Numbered from the stretch's first letter, positions 8,022 through 17,952 are shown. The stretch: 64,000 nucleotides of DNA from Leptotrichia wadei (GCF_007990545.2 NZ_AP019829.2:124001-188000), one strand, 5' to 3'. The notes: generated from the sequence alone by a model not told the origin. Translations and numbers: made by a program.

Positions 8022-9799
8022 TGAATATAATACAAAGAAGTGTATTTCCTAAAATTAATTTATGTACAGAGCAAGATTTATATTTTAGAGTAAATGAATT
8101 TGCAAGTTTAGATTTAAAAAATTCTATTATTCATTTTGAAAAAAATGGAAGAGTTTTTACTGATACATATTTTAATAGTTTTACAGTTGGAAAATGGAAA
8201 AATAACACAGTTATAGAAGACTTGAATTTAAAAATAAAATTTAAAGGAAAAATAAAAATAATTTTTAAATTAAGTTGTTTGTATTCTAGCAATAGAGTTT
8301 TAAGTGAGTTATATTTTGAAAATAAAGACATTAAAGAAATTTTAATACCATTATATTTTTTTAATGAATTAAAAAATGGAATGTTATTCTTTGAAATCAG
8401 AGGATTGGATACTAGTGAAGTATATAGTTTTGAATATTTTACAAATACTCAAATAAAGAATAATATAAACTTAGGTATTGTTATAACGCATTTTAACAGA
8501 CAGCAATATGTTTTACCAGCAATGGAAAGATTAAAAAAAGAATTAATAGAAGTTCCAGAATTTAAGGGAAAAGTGAGTTTAAATATAGTTGACAATAGTC
8601 AAAATTTACCAGAAGTAAAAGGAGTTAATATTATAAAAAATGCAAATTTAGGAGGTGCTGGTGGATTTACTAGAGGATTGATTTATTTACAAGATCAAAA
8701 AAAGTATACTCATTGTTTATTTATGGATGACGATGCTTCATGTGAAGTAGAAGGAATAAAAAGAACAATAAATTTATTAGAATTTGCAAAAAAAGATAAT
8801 CTTTCAATAGCTGGTGCTATGTTAAATGAAGCCAAAAGTTATATTCAATATGAAAATGGAGCAAAATTTCCAGGTTATTGGCAACCTATAAATAATAATT
8901 TTGATTTAAGAGATTATAGATGTTTATTAAAGAATGAAGAGGAGGTTGCTATACCGGCTTATGGTGGATGGTGGTTTTTTGCGTTTCCAATATCAGAAGT
9001 TAGACATTATGCGTTTCCATATTTTGTAAGAGGAGATGATATAGGATTTGGATTGTCACATAAGTTTAATATTATAACATTAAATGGTATTTCTTCTTGG
9101 CAAGGAGATTTTGAAATAAAAAATGGAGTAGTTCCAGCTTATTTAGATACACGAAATCATATAATGCAAAGATTTCATAATTTAGTTCCTTGTAGTTTAA
9201 AATCTATTATTAAAATATCGCTTTTATTTTTAGCTAGAAATCTTCTTACATATAACTATGAAACAGCTTTAGCAACTGTTTATGCAATAGAAGATGTCTG
9301 TAAAGGTCCAAATTTTTGGAGAGAAAATGTAAATATGATGAAAAGAAGACCAGAAATAGCAGCATTAGCAAAAGAAGAAAAGGTTATAGATATTCCATTA
9401 ACAGAGGTAGATCGATCGATTACTTTTGAAGAAAATGAAAATGGTGAAGAAGTAGAAGTACATGAAAAAAAATTAAAGACTTTCTTTAGATGGATAACGC
9501 TAAATGGTCATCTGATACCAACAATATTTTTTAAATCTGGAATGGTTCAACAAAAAAAAGGATTTGGTGGAACATTGAGAAAAGTATTCAGATATAAAGA
9601 AGTTCTATATTTACATAAATTATCTAATAAAGGTTTTATTTTAAAACATAGTAAAGCAAAATTTTTTAAAGTATTGTTTAAATATTTTGGTGCAATACTA
9701 AAATTATCATTGAAATATAGAAAATTACATAAAGAGTATTTATCAACTTATGATGAATTTACTAGTCGAGAATTTTGGGAAAAACAATTTTATCAATAG
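8021..9799 (+). CDS. Galactofuranosyltransferase (GlfT2-like, GT2)
   Basis: A 592-residue processive-type glycosyltransferase that likely adds galactofuranose to the growing polymer. Residues 1-150 form a beta-rich N-terminal domain like that of mycobacterial GlfT2. The GT-A domain follows with NANLGGAGGFTRGL (207-220), the metal-binding MDDDA (235-239), GWWFFAFP (316-323) and the catalytic-type acidic motif VRGDDIGFG (336-344), then SSWQGDFE. The C-terminal 180 residues are helical. It overlaps glf by one base, so the donor sugar is made next door. In mycobacterial GlfT2 a WH pair helps in the site; here Trp is followed by Gln, a possible difference in mechanism or acceptor. Confidence 0.88.
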   Translation: MNIIQRSVFPKINLCTEQDLYFRVNEFASLDLKNSIIHFEKNGRVFTDTYFNSFTVGKWKNNTVIEDLNLKIKFKGKIKIIFKLSCLYSSNRVLSELYFENKDIKEILIPLYFFNELKNGMLFFEIRGLDTSEVYSFEYFTNTQIKNNINLGIVITHFNRQQYVLPAMERLKKELIEVPEFKGKVSLNIVDNSQNLPEVKGVNIIKNANLGGAGGFTRGLIYLQDQKKYTHCLFMDDDASCEVEGIKRTINLLEFAKKDNLSIAGAMLNEAKSYIQYENGAKFPGYWQPINNNFDLRDYRCLLKNEEEVAIPAYGGWWFFAFPISEVRHYAFPYFVRGDDIGFGLSHKFNIITLNGISSWQGDFEIKNGVVPAYLDTRNHIMQRFHNLVPCSLKSIIKISLLFLARNLLTYNYETALATVYAIEDVCKGPNFWRENVNMMKRRPEIAALAKEEKVIDIPLTEVDRSITFEENENGEEVEVHEKKLKTFFRWITLNGHLIPTIFFKSGMVQQKKGFGGTLRKVFRYKEVLYLHKLSNKGFILKHSKAKFFKVLFKYFGAILKLSLKYRKLHKEYLSTYDEFTSREFWEKQFYQ

Positions 9800-9869
9800 T
9801 GGCTTTGTTAGATAATTATATTTTTATTTTAATTGTAATCAATTTATAGAAAGGATAAAAAAATAAACA

Positions 9870-12419
9870 ATGTTAAAAATAAAAAAAGTAAAACTGTTAG
9901 CATTTATAATACCTATTTTTATATTTTGGATGGTTTTAATTAGTGCTAAGGTATATCCTTTTGGAGAAAAAAGCATATTGGTATCAGATTTAAGTAACGA
10001 ATATATAGATTATTTATCATGGTATAAAAATATGTTGATGGGGAAACATAGTTTTATGTATAGTTGGAATTTTGGAATGGGTATGAATATGTTTTCAACA
10101 ATATTTTATTTTCTGAGTAGTCCTTTAAATATTTTAATATTAATTCCTTTTCTTGAGATACAAGATACAGTTTTAATAATAACACTTTTGAAAATAGGAT
10201 TGTGTGGTTTAACTTGTAATTTTTATTTGTCTAAAAAGTTTGGTTTAAATAATAATCAAAGTCTAGTTTTTTCGACTTGCTATGCTTTGATGTCTTTTAA
10301 TATTTGTTATATACAACATCTTATGTGGCTTGATGGCATAATATTGTTACCTATTTTAATTTTTTATTTAGATGAATTTATAGAAAAAGATAAGAAGTTA
10401 GGGTTAATATTAACATTGATAATTTCTTTTTATTCAAATTTTTATATATCATATATGATAGGGTTATTTATGATAATTTATTTTTGGTACAGATTTTTTT
10501 CTTCAGATTTAAAAATAACACTTAAATCTGCTATTATAAAATTTGTTAAATTTGGACTTTATTCAATAAGTTCTTTAATGATTTGTGGAATCTTTCTGTT
10601 ACCAACATATATATCATTAGAAAAAGAAAAAAATACAGAATTATTTAAATTGGGAATAAGATATAGAATAGGTGATATTATATCAAAATTATTTATAGGA
10701 AATTTTGATACTTTACATCCAGGAGGAAGCCCAAATATATATTGTGGTTTAATTGTGTTGGTATTTTTTTTGTTATATTTTATTAATAAGAATATTTCAA
10801 TTAAGAAAAAAATATCAGCAGGGGTAGTATTAATAATTATGTTTATATCAATAGAAATTTCTTTTTTTTATATGATGTGGCATGGATTTGATAATCCAGA
10901 ATGGTTTGAAGGACGTTTTTCTTTTTTGGTTTCTTTCTTTTTAATTTATATTGCTTCTGAAAGTTATGAAAAGAAAAATGGTGTTTTAATTAAAAGAAGT
11001 CTTGAAAAAATTAGTTTAATTCTTATATTGTTGTTAATATCATCTAGTATTTTAATTGAAAATTTGAGGGATAAATTATTTATAAATTTGGTATTTATAA
11101 TTTTATATTGTGTTGCTTTTAAAATCAACTTACTAAAAAAATTTTTATTAATTATAGTATGTTGTGAATTGTTAATGAATGGTATATTAGTAAATAAAAA
11201 AATTAGGACAGAAGAGAATTATGAAGATAGAAGTTATTATATTCAATATAAAAAAAATTTAAGAGAAACTGTAAATGAATTAAAAAGAAAAGATAATTCA
11301 ATCTATAGAACAGAAAAAGATTTTAGAAGGCGTGAAAATGAAGGAGCATTAGCTGATTATAAGGGAATTGCTATATTTGATTCAAATTTTAATAAAGGTG
11401 TACATAATTTGCTTTCTAAATTAGGGATGCCTTTTTTCGACAAAGTTGGAAATTTTGAAGGAACAACCTTATTTTCAGAGTCATTATTAGGTGTAAAATA
11501 TGTATTATCTCATAATATAGGAAAAACAATTTTTTATTCTAAACCAGTTTTAAAAGTAAATGATACTTATGTGTTTAAAAATAATCAAGCATTACCATTT
11601 TTTAGTTTAGTAAATGAAGGTATTTTAAGTGTTAATATTAATAAGGAGAATGAAAATCCATTTGAGTTACAAAATAAAATTGCTGAAAAAATTACTAATA
11701 ATAAAGTGAGAATTTTTGAGAATTTAAATGTTAATAAAAAAATTGAAAATTTGAAAGTCGAAGATGAAAAAAATGATAATATCAAATATGTGAAGATTAA
11801 TCCAAATAAAGAAGCTTTTTTGGAATTTAAAGTTTCAAATTTAACAAATGATATAAACTATATGTATATTAAAAAATTTAATCAAAATACATTAGTAGAA
11901 ATAAATGGCATTAATAATCCATATGAATTTGGTGGCTATAATAAAATTTTTAGATTAAATAATGATGATATTGTAAAAATCTCTTTAAAAGAAAATGAAT
12001 TAGAGATAAATAAGAATTTATTTTATTCATTTAATAAAAATAATTATAATATTATTATGAGTAAAATAGACAGAACTCCAATTATAAAAAAATTTAATGA
12101 TACTTATATAGAAGTAAAAATAGAGAATATAAAAGAAAATGAATTACTAATGACTTCTATACCTTATGATGAAGGATGGAAATTATATGTTAATGGAAAA
12201 AAACAAGTCAAAGAAAAAATATTGGGAGCATTCATAGGAATAAGATTGAAAAATAAAGAATCAAATATAATTTTAAAATATGAAGCACCTGGAGTAAAAT
12301 TAGGGGTAATTATTTCTTTAATTGGTTTGGTTGGATTAATAATATTATCATTTGTAGATAAAAAATTCTTAGTAGTTGAAGAAGGCATATTAAAGAGTAA
12401 TAATAAACGGTTATCATAA
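9870..12419 (+). CDS. YfhO-family multi-membrane-spanning protein (GT-C-like)
   Basis: An 849-residue membrane protein. About a dozen hydrophobic helices occupy residues 8-440, then a large hydrophilic region (about 450-820) that should face outside, and a final helix near 815-835. The first loop with VSDLSNEYIDYLSWYKNML and the phrase SWNFGMGMNMFSTIFYFL are typical of the YfhO family, GT-C-like enzymes implicated in adding sugars to lipoteichoic acid or other surface polymers from a lipid-phosphate donor. Downstream genes encode a DPM1-like transferase and GtrA, which would make and flip such a donor. That link is inference. Start ATG has AAAGGA upstream. Confidence 0.82.
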   Translation: MLKIKKVKLLAFIIPIFIFWMVLISAKVYPFGEKSILVSDLSNEYIDYLSWYKNMLMGKHSFMYSWNFGMGMNMFSTIFYFLSSPLNILILIPFLEIQDTVLIITLLKIGLCGLTCNFYLSKKFGLNNNQSLVFSTCYALMSFNICYIQHLMWLDGIILLPILIFYLDEFIEKDKKLGLILTLIISFYSNFYISYMIGLFMIIYFWYRFFSSDLKITLKSAIIKFVKFGLYSISSLMICGIFLLPTYISLEKEKNTELFKLGIRYRIGDIISKLFIGNFDTLHPGGSPNIYCGLIVLVFFLLYFINKNISIKKKISAGVVLIIMFISIEISFFYMMWHGFDNPEWFEGRFSFLVSFFLIYIASESYEKKNGVLIKRSLEKISLILILLLISSSILIENLRDKLFINLVFIILYCVAFKINLLKKFLLIIVCCELLMNGILVNKKIRTEENYEDRSYYIQYKKNLRETVNELKRKDNSIYRTEKDFRRRENEGALADYKGIAIFDSNFNKGVHNLLSKLGMPFFDKVGNFEGTTLFSESLLGVKYVLSHNIGKTIFYSKPVLKVNDTYVFKNNQALPFFSLVNEGILSVNINKENENPFELQNKIAEKITNNKVRIFENLNVNKKIENLKVEDEKNDNIKYVKINPNKEAFLEFKVSNLTNDINYMYIKKFNQNTLVEINGINNPYEFGGYNKIFRLNNDDIVKISLKENELEINKNLFYSFNKNNYNIIMSKIDRTPIIKKFNDTYIEVKIENIKENELLMTSIPYDEGWKLYVNGKKQVKEKILGAFIGIRLKNKESNIILKYEAPGVKLGVIISLIGLVGLIILSFVDKKFLVVEEGILKSNNKRLS

Positions 12420-12531
12420 AATTAAAAAAATTTAAAAATATTGTACTATTTATATTTTTATATAGTTTTGCAATTGAAAAAATAATAAATGAAGGAGAAT
12501 AAATTATAATATAATTTTATATGTAATAACA

Positions 12532-12762
12532 ATGGAAATAAATGGTAAAAAGATATCTAAAGATTTGAATAATGTAATATTAGAGTTAAAATACTTTTCA
12601 AAAAGTTGGAAAATAACTTTATAGTTTGATCTAATTGGAATAATTGAAATTATATTTGTGTTATTGCATTTAAAAAAGCAAAATAAAAAAAGAAAGGAGA
12701 AAATGATAGCAATAGTTATCAATTTAAGAAATGATCTTAGAAATAACAATACCAGTTCTTAA
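12532..12762 (+). other. Degenerate small ORF with one internal stop
   Basis: The frame from ATG 12532 gives 30 codons, a TAG at 12622-12624, and then stays open to 12762 with a hydrophobic stretch (IGIIEIIFVLLHL) followed by Lys-rich sequence. This could be the relic of a small membrane protein, or chance in very AT-rich DNA. No suitable ribosome site is seen at the start. It occupies most of the 311-base gap before the next glycosyltransferase gene and overlaps that gene's start. Confidence 0.25.
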
Positions 12763-13459
12763 TGAAGAACAAACAATAAAAGAAAAAATTAGTGAAATGA
12801 TAAATTATGTAAAAACTAATATAATGAATATTAGTATTAATTTTATAATAGCTGATAATGGTTCAACAGATAAGACACAGGAATACAGCCAAGAGTTAAT
12901 AAAAGAGTATAGTAATTTAAGTTATATTAAATTACCTGAAAAAGGAGTCGGACTTGCTTTAAGAACTTCTTGGTCAAGATCAAAAGCTGATTATGTAGGT
13001 TATATGGATTTAGACATAGCAACGGATTTAGACGCTTTAAAAATAGTGGTTTCAGAAATGAAAAAGAATACCAAAATAATAAATGGTTCACGGTTGTTAA
13101 AAGATTCGACAGTTATTAATAGAACTTTATTAAGAGAAATATCTTCAAGAAGCTTTAATCTAATATTAAAGTTAATATTGGGTATAAAATTTTCTGATGG
13201 GATGTGTGGGTTTAAGTTTTTTGATAGAAATACAGCACAAGAACTGATAAATACTGGAATTGATACAAAAGGGTGGTTTTTCTCAACAGAAATGTTAGTA
13301 AAAGGATATTGGAAAAATTTTGAAATAAAAGAAATACCTGTAAAATGGACAGATGATAGAAATTCAAAAGTAAAAATAGTTTCGTTGAGTTTAAATTATT
13401 TAAAAAGTATTTTTAAATTAAAAAAAGAAGAAAAGGAATTTAAAAAAAGATGGAAGTAG
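12731..13459 (+). CDS. DPM1/DPG-like family 2 glycosyltransferase
   Basis: A 242-residue cytosolic or peripheral GT2 enzyme. Motifs are ITIPVLNEEQTI at the N-terminus, ADNGSTDKT, then the acidic YMDLDIATD (the DxD that binds the metal and nucleotide). FSDGMCGFKFFDR is typical of dolichyl/polyprenyl-phosphate sugar synthases. These enzymes move a hexose from a nucleotide sugar to a polyprenyl phosphate, which a GtrA-type protein then flips. GtrA lies 3 kb downstream in the same gene run. There is no C-terminal membrane anchor. ATG 12731 fits the family start although its ribosome site is weak. Confidence 0.85.
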   Translation: MILEITIPVLNEEQTIKEKISEMINYVKTNIMNISINFIIADNGSTDKTQEYSQELIKEYSNLSYIKLPEKGVGLALRTSWSRSKADYVGYMDLDIATDLDALKIVVSEMKKNTKIINGSRLLKDSTVINRTLLREISSRSFNLILKLILGIKFSDGMCGFKFFDRNTAQELINTGIDTKGWFFSTEMLVKGYWKNFEIKEIPVKWTDDRNSKVKIVSLSLNYLKSIFKLKKEEKEFKKRWK

Positions 13460-14349
13460 CAGTAGTAGGTTATGGATATTGGGGAAAAATTTTAAAAAAA
13501 TATTTAGATGAAAATAATTTATTTAAAGTAGCTGGAATTTGTGATCCTTTATATGTAAATAGTATAAAATTAGAAGAAATTTTAAATAATCCTAATATTG
13601 AAAGTGTATTTGTTTGTAATCCTATAGATATACACTATTCAACAGTAAAAATATTATTAGAAAAGAAAAAAAATGTATTTTGCGAAAAACCATTAAGCAA
13701 AAGTTACAAAGAATCAATAGAATTATTTGAAATTGCTAAAAAAAATAACGTAACACTATATGTTGATTATATTTATACTAATTCTCCGAGTATTAATAAA
13801 ATTAAAGAAATGAAAGAGAAGTTAGGAAAAATTTTGTATATTGAAGCTAATATAAATCAATTTGGGAAATTTTATGAAAATGATGATGTATTTGATGTAC
13901 TTGGTGTTCATTTGATTTCTTCAATTAATTACATTTTAGATAAAAATATAAAAGTGGAAAAGATTATAATAAAAAAAGAAAATAGTAAAAAAATTATTGA
14001 AAATGGAAGTATAGTATTTTTAGTTGAAGATATAGCAGGAATAATGAATTGTAACCTGCTTTCATATGAAAAAGAAAGAAAAATTATTTTTACTTGTGAA
14101 AAAGGTATAATGATTTTTAATATGTTGGGTGAGAAGACGGTAAAAATAATAGAGCATGTTGAAAAAGATGAGAGTTTCGAAGAAAATTTAATTTTTGAAG
14201 AAAAAATAGACGAAGTAAATAATTTAAAATATGTTTTAGAAGAATTTTATAACTATGTAATTTCTAAAAAAAGTAATGAAAAAATAGCAATTGGGGTTGC
14301 TAAAGCTATAGAACAAATTAATATTTTGAAGAATGGATGTAATTTATAA
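13450..14349 (+). CDS. Gfo/Idh/MocA-family NAD(P)-dependent oxidoreductase
   Basis: A 299-residue dehydrogenase. The Rossmann motif is at the very start (VAVVGYGYWGKIL), then FVCNPIDIHYSTV and CEKPLSKS, which carries the conserved EKP of the Gfo/Idh/MocA fold. The C-terminal half is the usual substrate-binding beta domain, somewhat short and divergent. In polysaccharide loci such enzymes oxidise or reduce sugar rings, for example in making keto, amino or deoxy sugars. It overlaps the preceding glycosyltransferase gene by 10 bases and the next gene by one base, so it belongs to one operon. The substrate is unknown. Confidence 0.85.
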   Translation: MEVAVVGYGYWGKILKKYLDENNLFKVAGICDPLYVNSIKLEEILNNPNIESVFVCNPIDIHYSTVKILLEKKKNVFCEKPLSKSYKESIELFEIAKKNNVTLYVDYIYTNSPSINKIKEMKEKLGKILYIEANINQFGKFYENDDVFDVLGVHLISSINYILDKNIKVEKIIIKKENSKKIIENGSIVFLVEDIAGIMNCNLLSYEKERKIIFTCEKGIMIFNMLGEKTVKIIEHVEKDESFEENLIFEEKIDEVNNLKYVLEEFYNYVISKKSNEKIAIGVAKAIEQINILKNGCNL

Positions 14350-15470
14350 TGAAAAAATATAACAAAATAATAATAGGAGCAGGAATATATGGAATGTATG
14401 CTGCAAAACGAAGTTTAGAAAAAAATCCTGATGAAAAAGTATTGATAATAGAAGTGGAAAAGGAGCCATTTAATAGAGGTTCTTATATAAATCAAGCGAG
14501 ACTTCACAATGGCTATCATTATCCAAGATCTTTTTCTACAGCATCAAAATCTGCAAAATATTTCAACAGATTTTATAATGATTTTAAAAAAGGTATCAAC
14601 GATAAATTTGAAAAAATTTATGCAGTAGCCTCTGATTATAGTTGGGCTAACGGAGAACAATTTCAAAAATTTTGTGATAATCTAAATGTAAGATGTGATG
14701 AAATTCCTAGAGGGAAATTTTTTAATGAAAATACTATTGATAAGGCATTTTTAACACAGGAATATTCATTTGATGCTAAGATAATTGGAAAAATGTTGTA
14801 TGAAGAATTAGTAAAATTAGGATGTAATTTTAAATTTGAAACAAAAATAACAGAAATAAAAAAAGAAGAGAAAGAATATGTGTTTAAAACTTCAAATGGA
14901 AAAATATATTCAGCACCATTTGTTTTGAATGCAACTTATGCAGGGATCAATATAATTCATAATTTATTGGGATTTGAATATTTACCAATAAAATATGAAT
15001 TTTGTGAAGTAATTTTGTGTGAAGTTTCAAATAATATTAAAAATGTTGGATTAACTGTTATGGATGGACCTTTTTTCTCATTGATGCCATTTGGATTAAC
15101 TGGTTATCACTCCATAACAACTGTTTCAAGAACACCACATTTTACAAATTATGAGAATTTACCGCCATATGACTGTTGTGGAGATATAGAAAAACAAAAA
15201 CATCCTGAACATTCAAAAGGTTGTATTCATTGTGGAATTTTTCCAGAAACGGCATTTGAAGAAATGGTTCAAATTGCTAAAAAGTATTTGAATGAGGATA
15301 TTGAGATAAAATATGTTAAATCATTATTTACAATAAAACCTATTTTGGTTGCTTCTGAGATAGATGATTCAAGACCAACGATTATAAAACAGTATTCTCA
15401 AAGTCCAGATTTCTATACGGTGTTTTCTGGTAAAATAAATACAATGTATGATTTAGATGAAATATTATAG
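14349..15470 (+). CDS. FAD-dependent oxidoreductase (DAO-like)
   Basis: A 373-residue flavoprotein. The dinucleotide-binding motif IIGAGIYGMYAAKRS opens it, followed by an acidic strand end (LIIEVEKEP) and ARLHNGYHYPRS, where an Arg/His-rich stretch often contacts substrate or FAD in D-amino-acid-oxidase-like enzymes. A cysteine-rich insert lies near residues 277-300 (YDCCGDIEKQ then GCIHCG), unusual for the family and possibly a metal site. The start codon shares a base with the stop of the Gfo/Idh gene. Its position between a sugar dehydrogenase and sugar transferases suggests oxidation of a carbohydrate intermediate. The exact reaction is unknown. Confidence 0.78.
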   Translation: MKKYNKIIIGAGIYGMYAAKRSLEKNPDEKVLIIEVEKEPFNRGSYINQARLHNGYHYPRSFSTASKSAKYFNRFYNDFKKGINDKFEKIYAVASDYSWANGEQFQKFCDNLNVRCDEIPRGKFFNENTIDKAFLTQEYSFDAKIIGKMLYEELVKLGCNFKFETKITEIKKEEKEYVFKTSNGKIYSAPFVLNATYAGINIIHNLLGFEYLPIKYEFCEVILCEVSNNIKNVGLTVMDGPFFSLMPFGLTGYHSITTVSRTPHFTNYENLPPYDCCGDIEKQKHPEHSKGCIHCGIFPETAFEEMVQIAKKYLNEDIEIKYVKSLFTIKPILVASEIDDSRPTIIKQYSQSPDFYTVFSGKINTMYDLDEIL

Positions 15471-15487
15471 TAGTATGGAGGGAAAAA

Positions 15488-16396
15488 ATGATAAAAACTT
15501 TAGAACAAAATTATATATCAGTTGTTTTAGTTATAAATGATGATAATATGCAGGTAGAAAAAAAAATAAAGGAAATAAAAAAAGTTTTGAATAACAATTT
15601 TAAAAACAGTGAAATTGTGATAGTAGATAATACAACCAAAACAGATTCTTTAGAGTCATTGAAATCTTTGAATTTTAAACATACAGAAATAAAATTACCT
15701 ATAAAACATAGAACACAACAGGCTTTAAATGCGGGAACAGCAATAGCAATAGGAGATTATATTGTTGAAATAGAAGACATTTCTTTTGATATAGACTACA
15801 ATAAAATAATGGAAATGTATAGAAAAAGTCAAGAAGGATATGATTTTGTATTTTTAACACCAAAAAAATCAAGAAAATCTTCAAAAGTATTTTATAATAT
15901 TTTAAATAAATATTTTAAAAATTCATTTAATGAAGATATCAATTCTTCTGTTATGACTTTATCATCAAGAAGAGGTCAAAATAAAGTGGCAGAAGTAGGA
16001 AAAAGAATTATTAATAGAAATGTTGCTTATGTCGTTTCAGGACTAAAGAGTTCTTATATAGTAATAAATATGGATTATAAAAATAATAGAGGATTTTCAG
16101 AGAATCTAATGCTGATGTTTGATACTTTAATTTATTATACAGATGCAATTATGATATTTACTCAAAGATTAGCTTTTGGATTTTTTATATTATTTGGATT
16201 AGGAGTAGTTTATAGTATAATTACAAAAATTGCAAGAGAAACAGTAGAAGGATGGGCATCATTATTCATAATATTGAGTTTAGGATTTTTTGGATTATTT
16301 TTTATCTTAAGTATTGTCATAAGATATTTACATCATATTTTACAAAATTCATTAAATACAAAAGATTATATTTATAGATCTGTAGATAAAAAATAA
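15488..16396 (+). CDS. Degenerate GT2-like membrane protein
   Basis: A 302-residue protein shaped like polyprenyl-phosphate glycosyltransferases (GtrB type): an N-terminal GT-A-like region (1-205) and two C-terminal membrane helices (about 222-245 and 257-282). The expected DxD is replaced by EIEDIS, and the first strands are divergent (VVLVINDDNMQVE, IVIVDNTTKTDS), so catalysis is doubtful. It has a strong GGAGGG ribosome site. GtrA follows after 11 bases. It might be a non-catalytic partner of the active DPM1-like enzyme upstream or an enzyme with an altered metal site. Family assignment is fairly safe, function is open. Confidence 0.65.
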   Translation: MIKTLEQNYISVVLVINDDNMQVEKKIKEIKKVLNNNFKNSEIVIVDNTTKTDSLESLKSLNFKHTEIKLPIKHRTQQALNAGTAIAIGDYIVEIEDISFDIDYNKIMEMYRKSQEGYDFVFLTPKKSRKSSKVFYNILNKYFKNSFNEDINSSVMTLSSRRGQNKVAEVGKRIINRNVAYVVSGLKSSYIVINMDYKNNRGFSENLMLMFDTLIYYTDAIMIFTQRLAFGFFILFGLGVVYSIITKIARETVEGWASLFIILSLGFFGLFFILSIVIRYLHHILQNSLNTKDYIYRSVDKK

Positions 16397-16407
16397 GTTG
16401 GTGGAAT

Positions 16408-16842
16408 ATGAGTTTAATAAAAAAATTAGTAAATAAAGAAACGATTTTGTATCTTGTTTTTGGAGTATTAGTAACATTGTTGAATATAATCCTCTTCTAT
16501 ATATTTGTTACAAGAATGAAAATGTCAACTTTTTATGGAAATATGTTAGATACTATTCTATGTATATTATTTCAATATTTTACTAATAGAATTTGGGTAT
16601 TTGAAAGCAAAAATAAAGGGAAAGAAGCAGTAAAAGAATTTATTCAATTTATATTAGCAAGAGGGGTTACAGCTGTTATTGATCAGATTTTTGTTGTGGT
16701 TGGAGTAGATTTTTTTGTAGCAAAATATGTTAGCCATTCACAACAAGGGGTATTTAGTATAGGAATTAAAATTTTGTCTAATATTATTGTGATTATATTA
16801 AATTATATTTTTTCTAAATTGTTTGTGTTTAATAAGAAGTAA
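16408..16842 (+). CDS. GtrA-family membrane protein (lipid-linked sugar flippase)
   Basis: A 144-residue protein with four hydrophobic helices (about 15-32, 40-56, 82-100 and 115-138). The N-terminal YLVFGVLVTLLNIILFY and the FQYFTNRIWVFESK block are characteristic of GtrA. GtrA proteins are thought to flip polyprenyl-phosphate-hexose across the membrane for decoration of O-antigen or cell-wall glycans. The DPM1-like enzyme (12731) could load the lipid and the YfhO-like protein (9870) could use it outside. It is the last gene of the continuous polysaccharide run. Confidence 0.88.
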   Translation: MSLIKKLVNKETILYLVFGVLVTLLNIILFYIFVTRMKMSTFYGNMLDTILCILFQYFTNRIWVFESKNKGKEAVKEFIQFILARGVTAVIDQIFVVVGVDFFVAKYVSHSQQGVFSIGIKILSNIIVIILNYIFSKLFVFNKK

Positions 16843-16893
16843 AATCTAAAAAAATTTATTTTCTTTGAATAATAAAGAAAAGAGGTATTTTGA

Positions 16894-17952
16894 ATGATAG
16901 AAAAAATAGAGATAAAAAATTACAGAGGAATAGAAGAAATTTCAATTGATAATTTCAAAAAATATAATATTTTTGTAGGAGATAACAGTAGCTGCAAAAC
17001 TAGTGTTATGGAAGCAATTTATTCTTCTTTACCAAACGTTCGTGATGGAATAATAACAACTGCAAATTCAAGGGGAATGCAAGTTCGGCTTGATAATATT
17101 CATAATTTTTTTTATAATGCAGATATAAAAAAAGAAATTCAATTTATTTTAGATGATAAGATTATAACAAAAATAAATAGAAAAGAAAACAACAATGTAG
17201 AAAATGAAAAAATAATTGAAAATATAGAAAATAATACTATATCAAAAAATTTAATGAATATGAATGTATTAAACGCAAATATGAAATATTTATATGATAT
17301 TTTACAAAAAGATAAAAATAATGATAAAGAACATATGGATATATCTGTTATGATTGATAACTTCATTCAGATATTATTCCAAGAAAGAATTAATATTAAA
17401 AGTGGAAACTATTATGGTAAAAGCTCTTGGATAACACCTCTAAGTAAGTATCAGAATGATACAGCAAAAGTTGTAAAAAAAATAATTGAAAAAAAGAAAA
17501 AAAATGAATTACTTAAAATAATTAATATTTTAGAACCTGAAATAGACGATATAATATCTGATGGATTTGAAATACAATTAAGTAAAAATAATGCAGAAAA
17601 AATGTTGTCTCTTTCAAGTTTTGGAAATGGACTTTCATCAATTGTTACAACAACAAGTAGTTTAGTGAATAATGAAACAAAAATATTATTTATTGATGAA
17701 ATAGAAGATGGAATACATTATTTAAATTATTCAAAATTTTGTGAAAATTTAATAAAAATAACAGAAATATTAGATATTCAGTTATTTATCACAACACATT
17801 CAAAAGAATTTTTAGAAGCATTTTATGATAAACTATCAAATAATGAAGTAACGCTTTATCGTTTTCAAAAATCTAAAAATAAGATAAAAAAAATCTATTA
17901 TCCTAAAGAAAAAGTTTTATATGCAATAAAAGAAGGTTGGGATATTAGATGA
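16894..17952 (+). CDS. AAA ATPase of the RecF/OLD-like type
   Basis: A 352-residue ATPase of the AAA_15/AAA_21 group, SMC/RecF-like. The N-terminus NYRGIEEISIDNFKKYNIFV leads into Walker A at residues 29-37, which reads GDNSSCKTS. A Cys takes the place of the usual last Gly of the P-loop, a single-base change (TGC for GGC). SLSSFGNGLSS is the signature region, and ILFIDEIEDGIH (about 266-277) is Walker B, followed by QLFITTHSKEFLEA with the conserved His of OLD-type ATPases. The downstream gene, overlapping by 4 bases, carried a TOPRIM-like domain but is broken. Such pairs (RloA/RloB-like, OLD-like) often serve in phage defence; this is inference. Confidence 0.85.
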   Translation: MIEKIEIKNYRGIEEISIDNFKKYNIFVGDNSSCKTSVMEAIYSSLPNVRDGIITTANSRGMQVRLDNIHNFFYNADIKKEIQFILDDKIITKINRKENNNVENEKIIENIENNTISKNLMNMNVLNANMKYLYDILQKDKNNDKEHMDISVMIDNFIQILFQERINIKSGNYYGKSSWITPLSKYQNDTAKVVKKIIEKKKKNELLKIINILEPEIDDIISDGFEIQLSKNNAEKMLSLSSFGNGLSSIVTTTSSLVNNETKILFIDEIEDGIHYLNYSKFCENLIKITEILDIQLFITTHSKEFLEAFYDKLSNNEVTLYRFQKSKNKIKKIYYPKEKVLYAIKEGWDIR

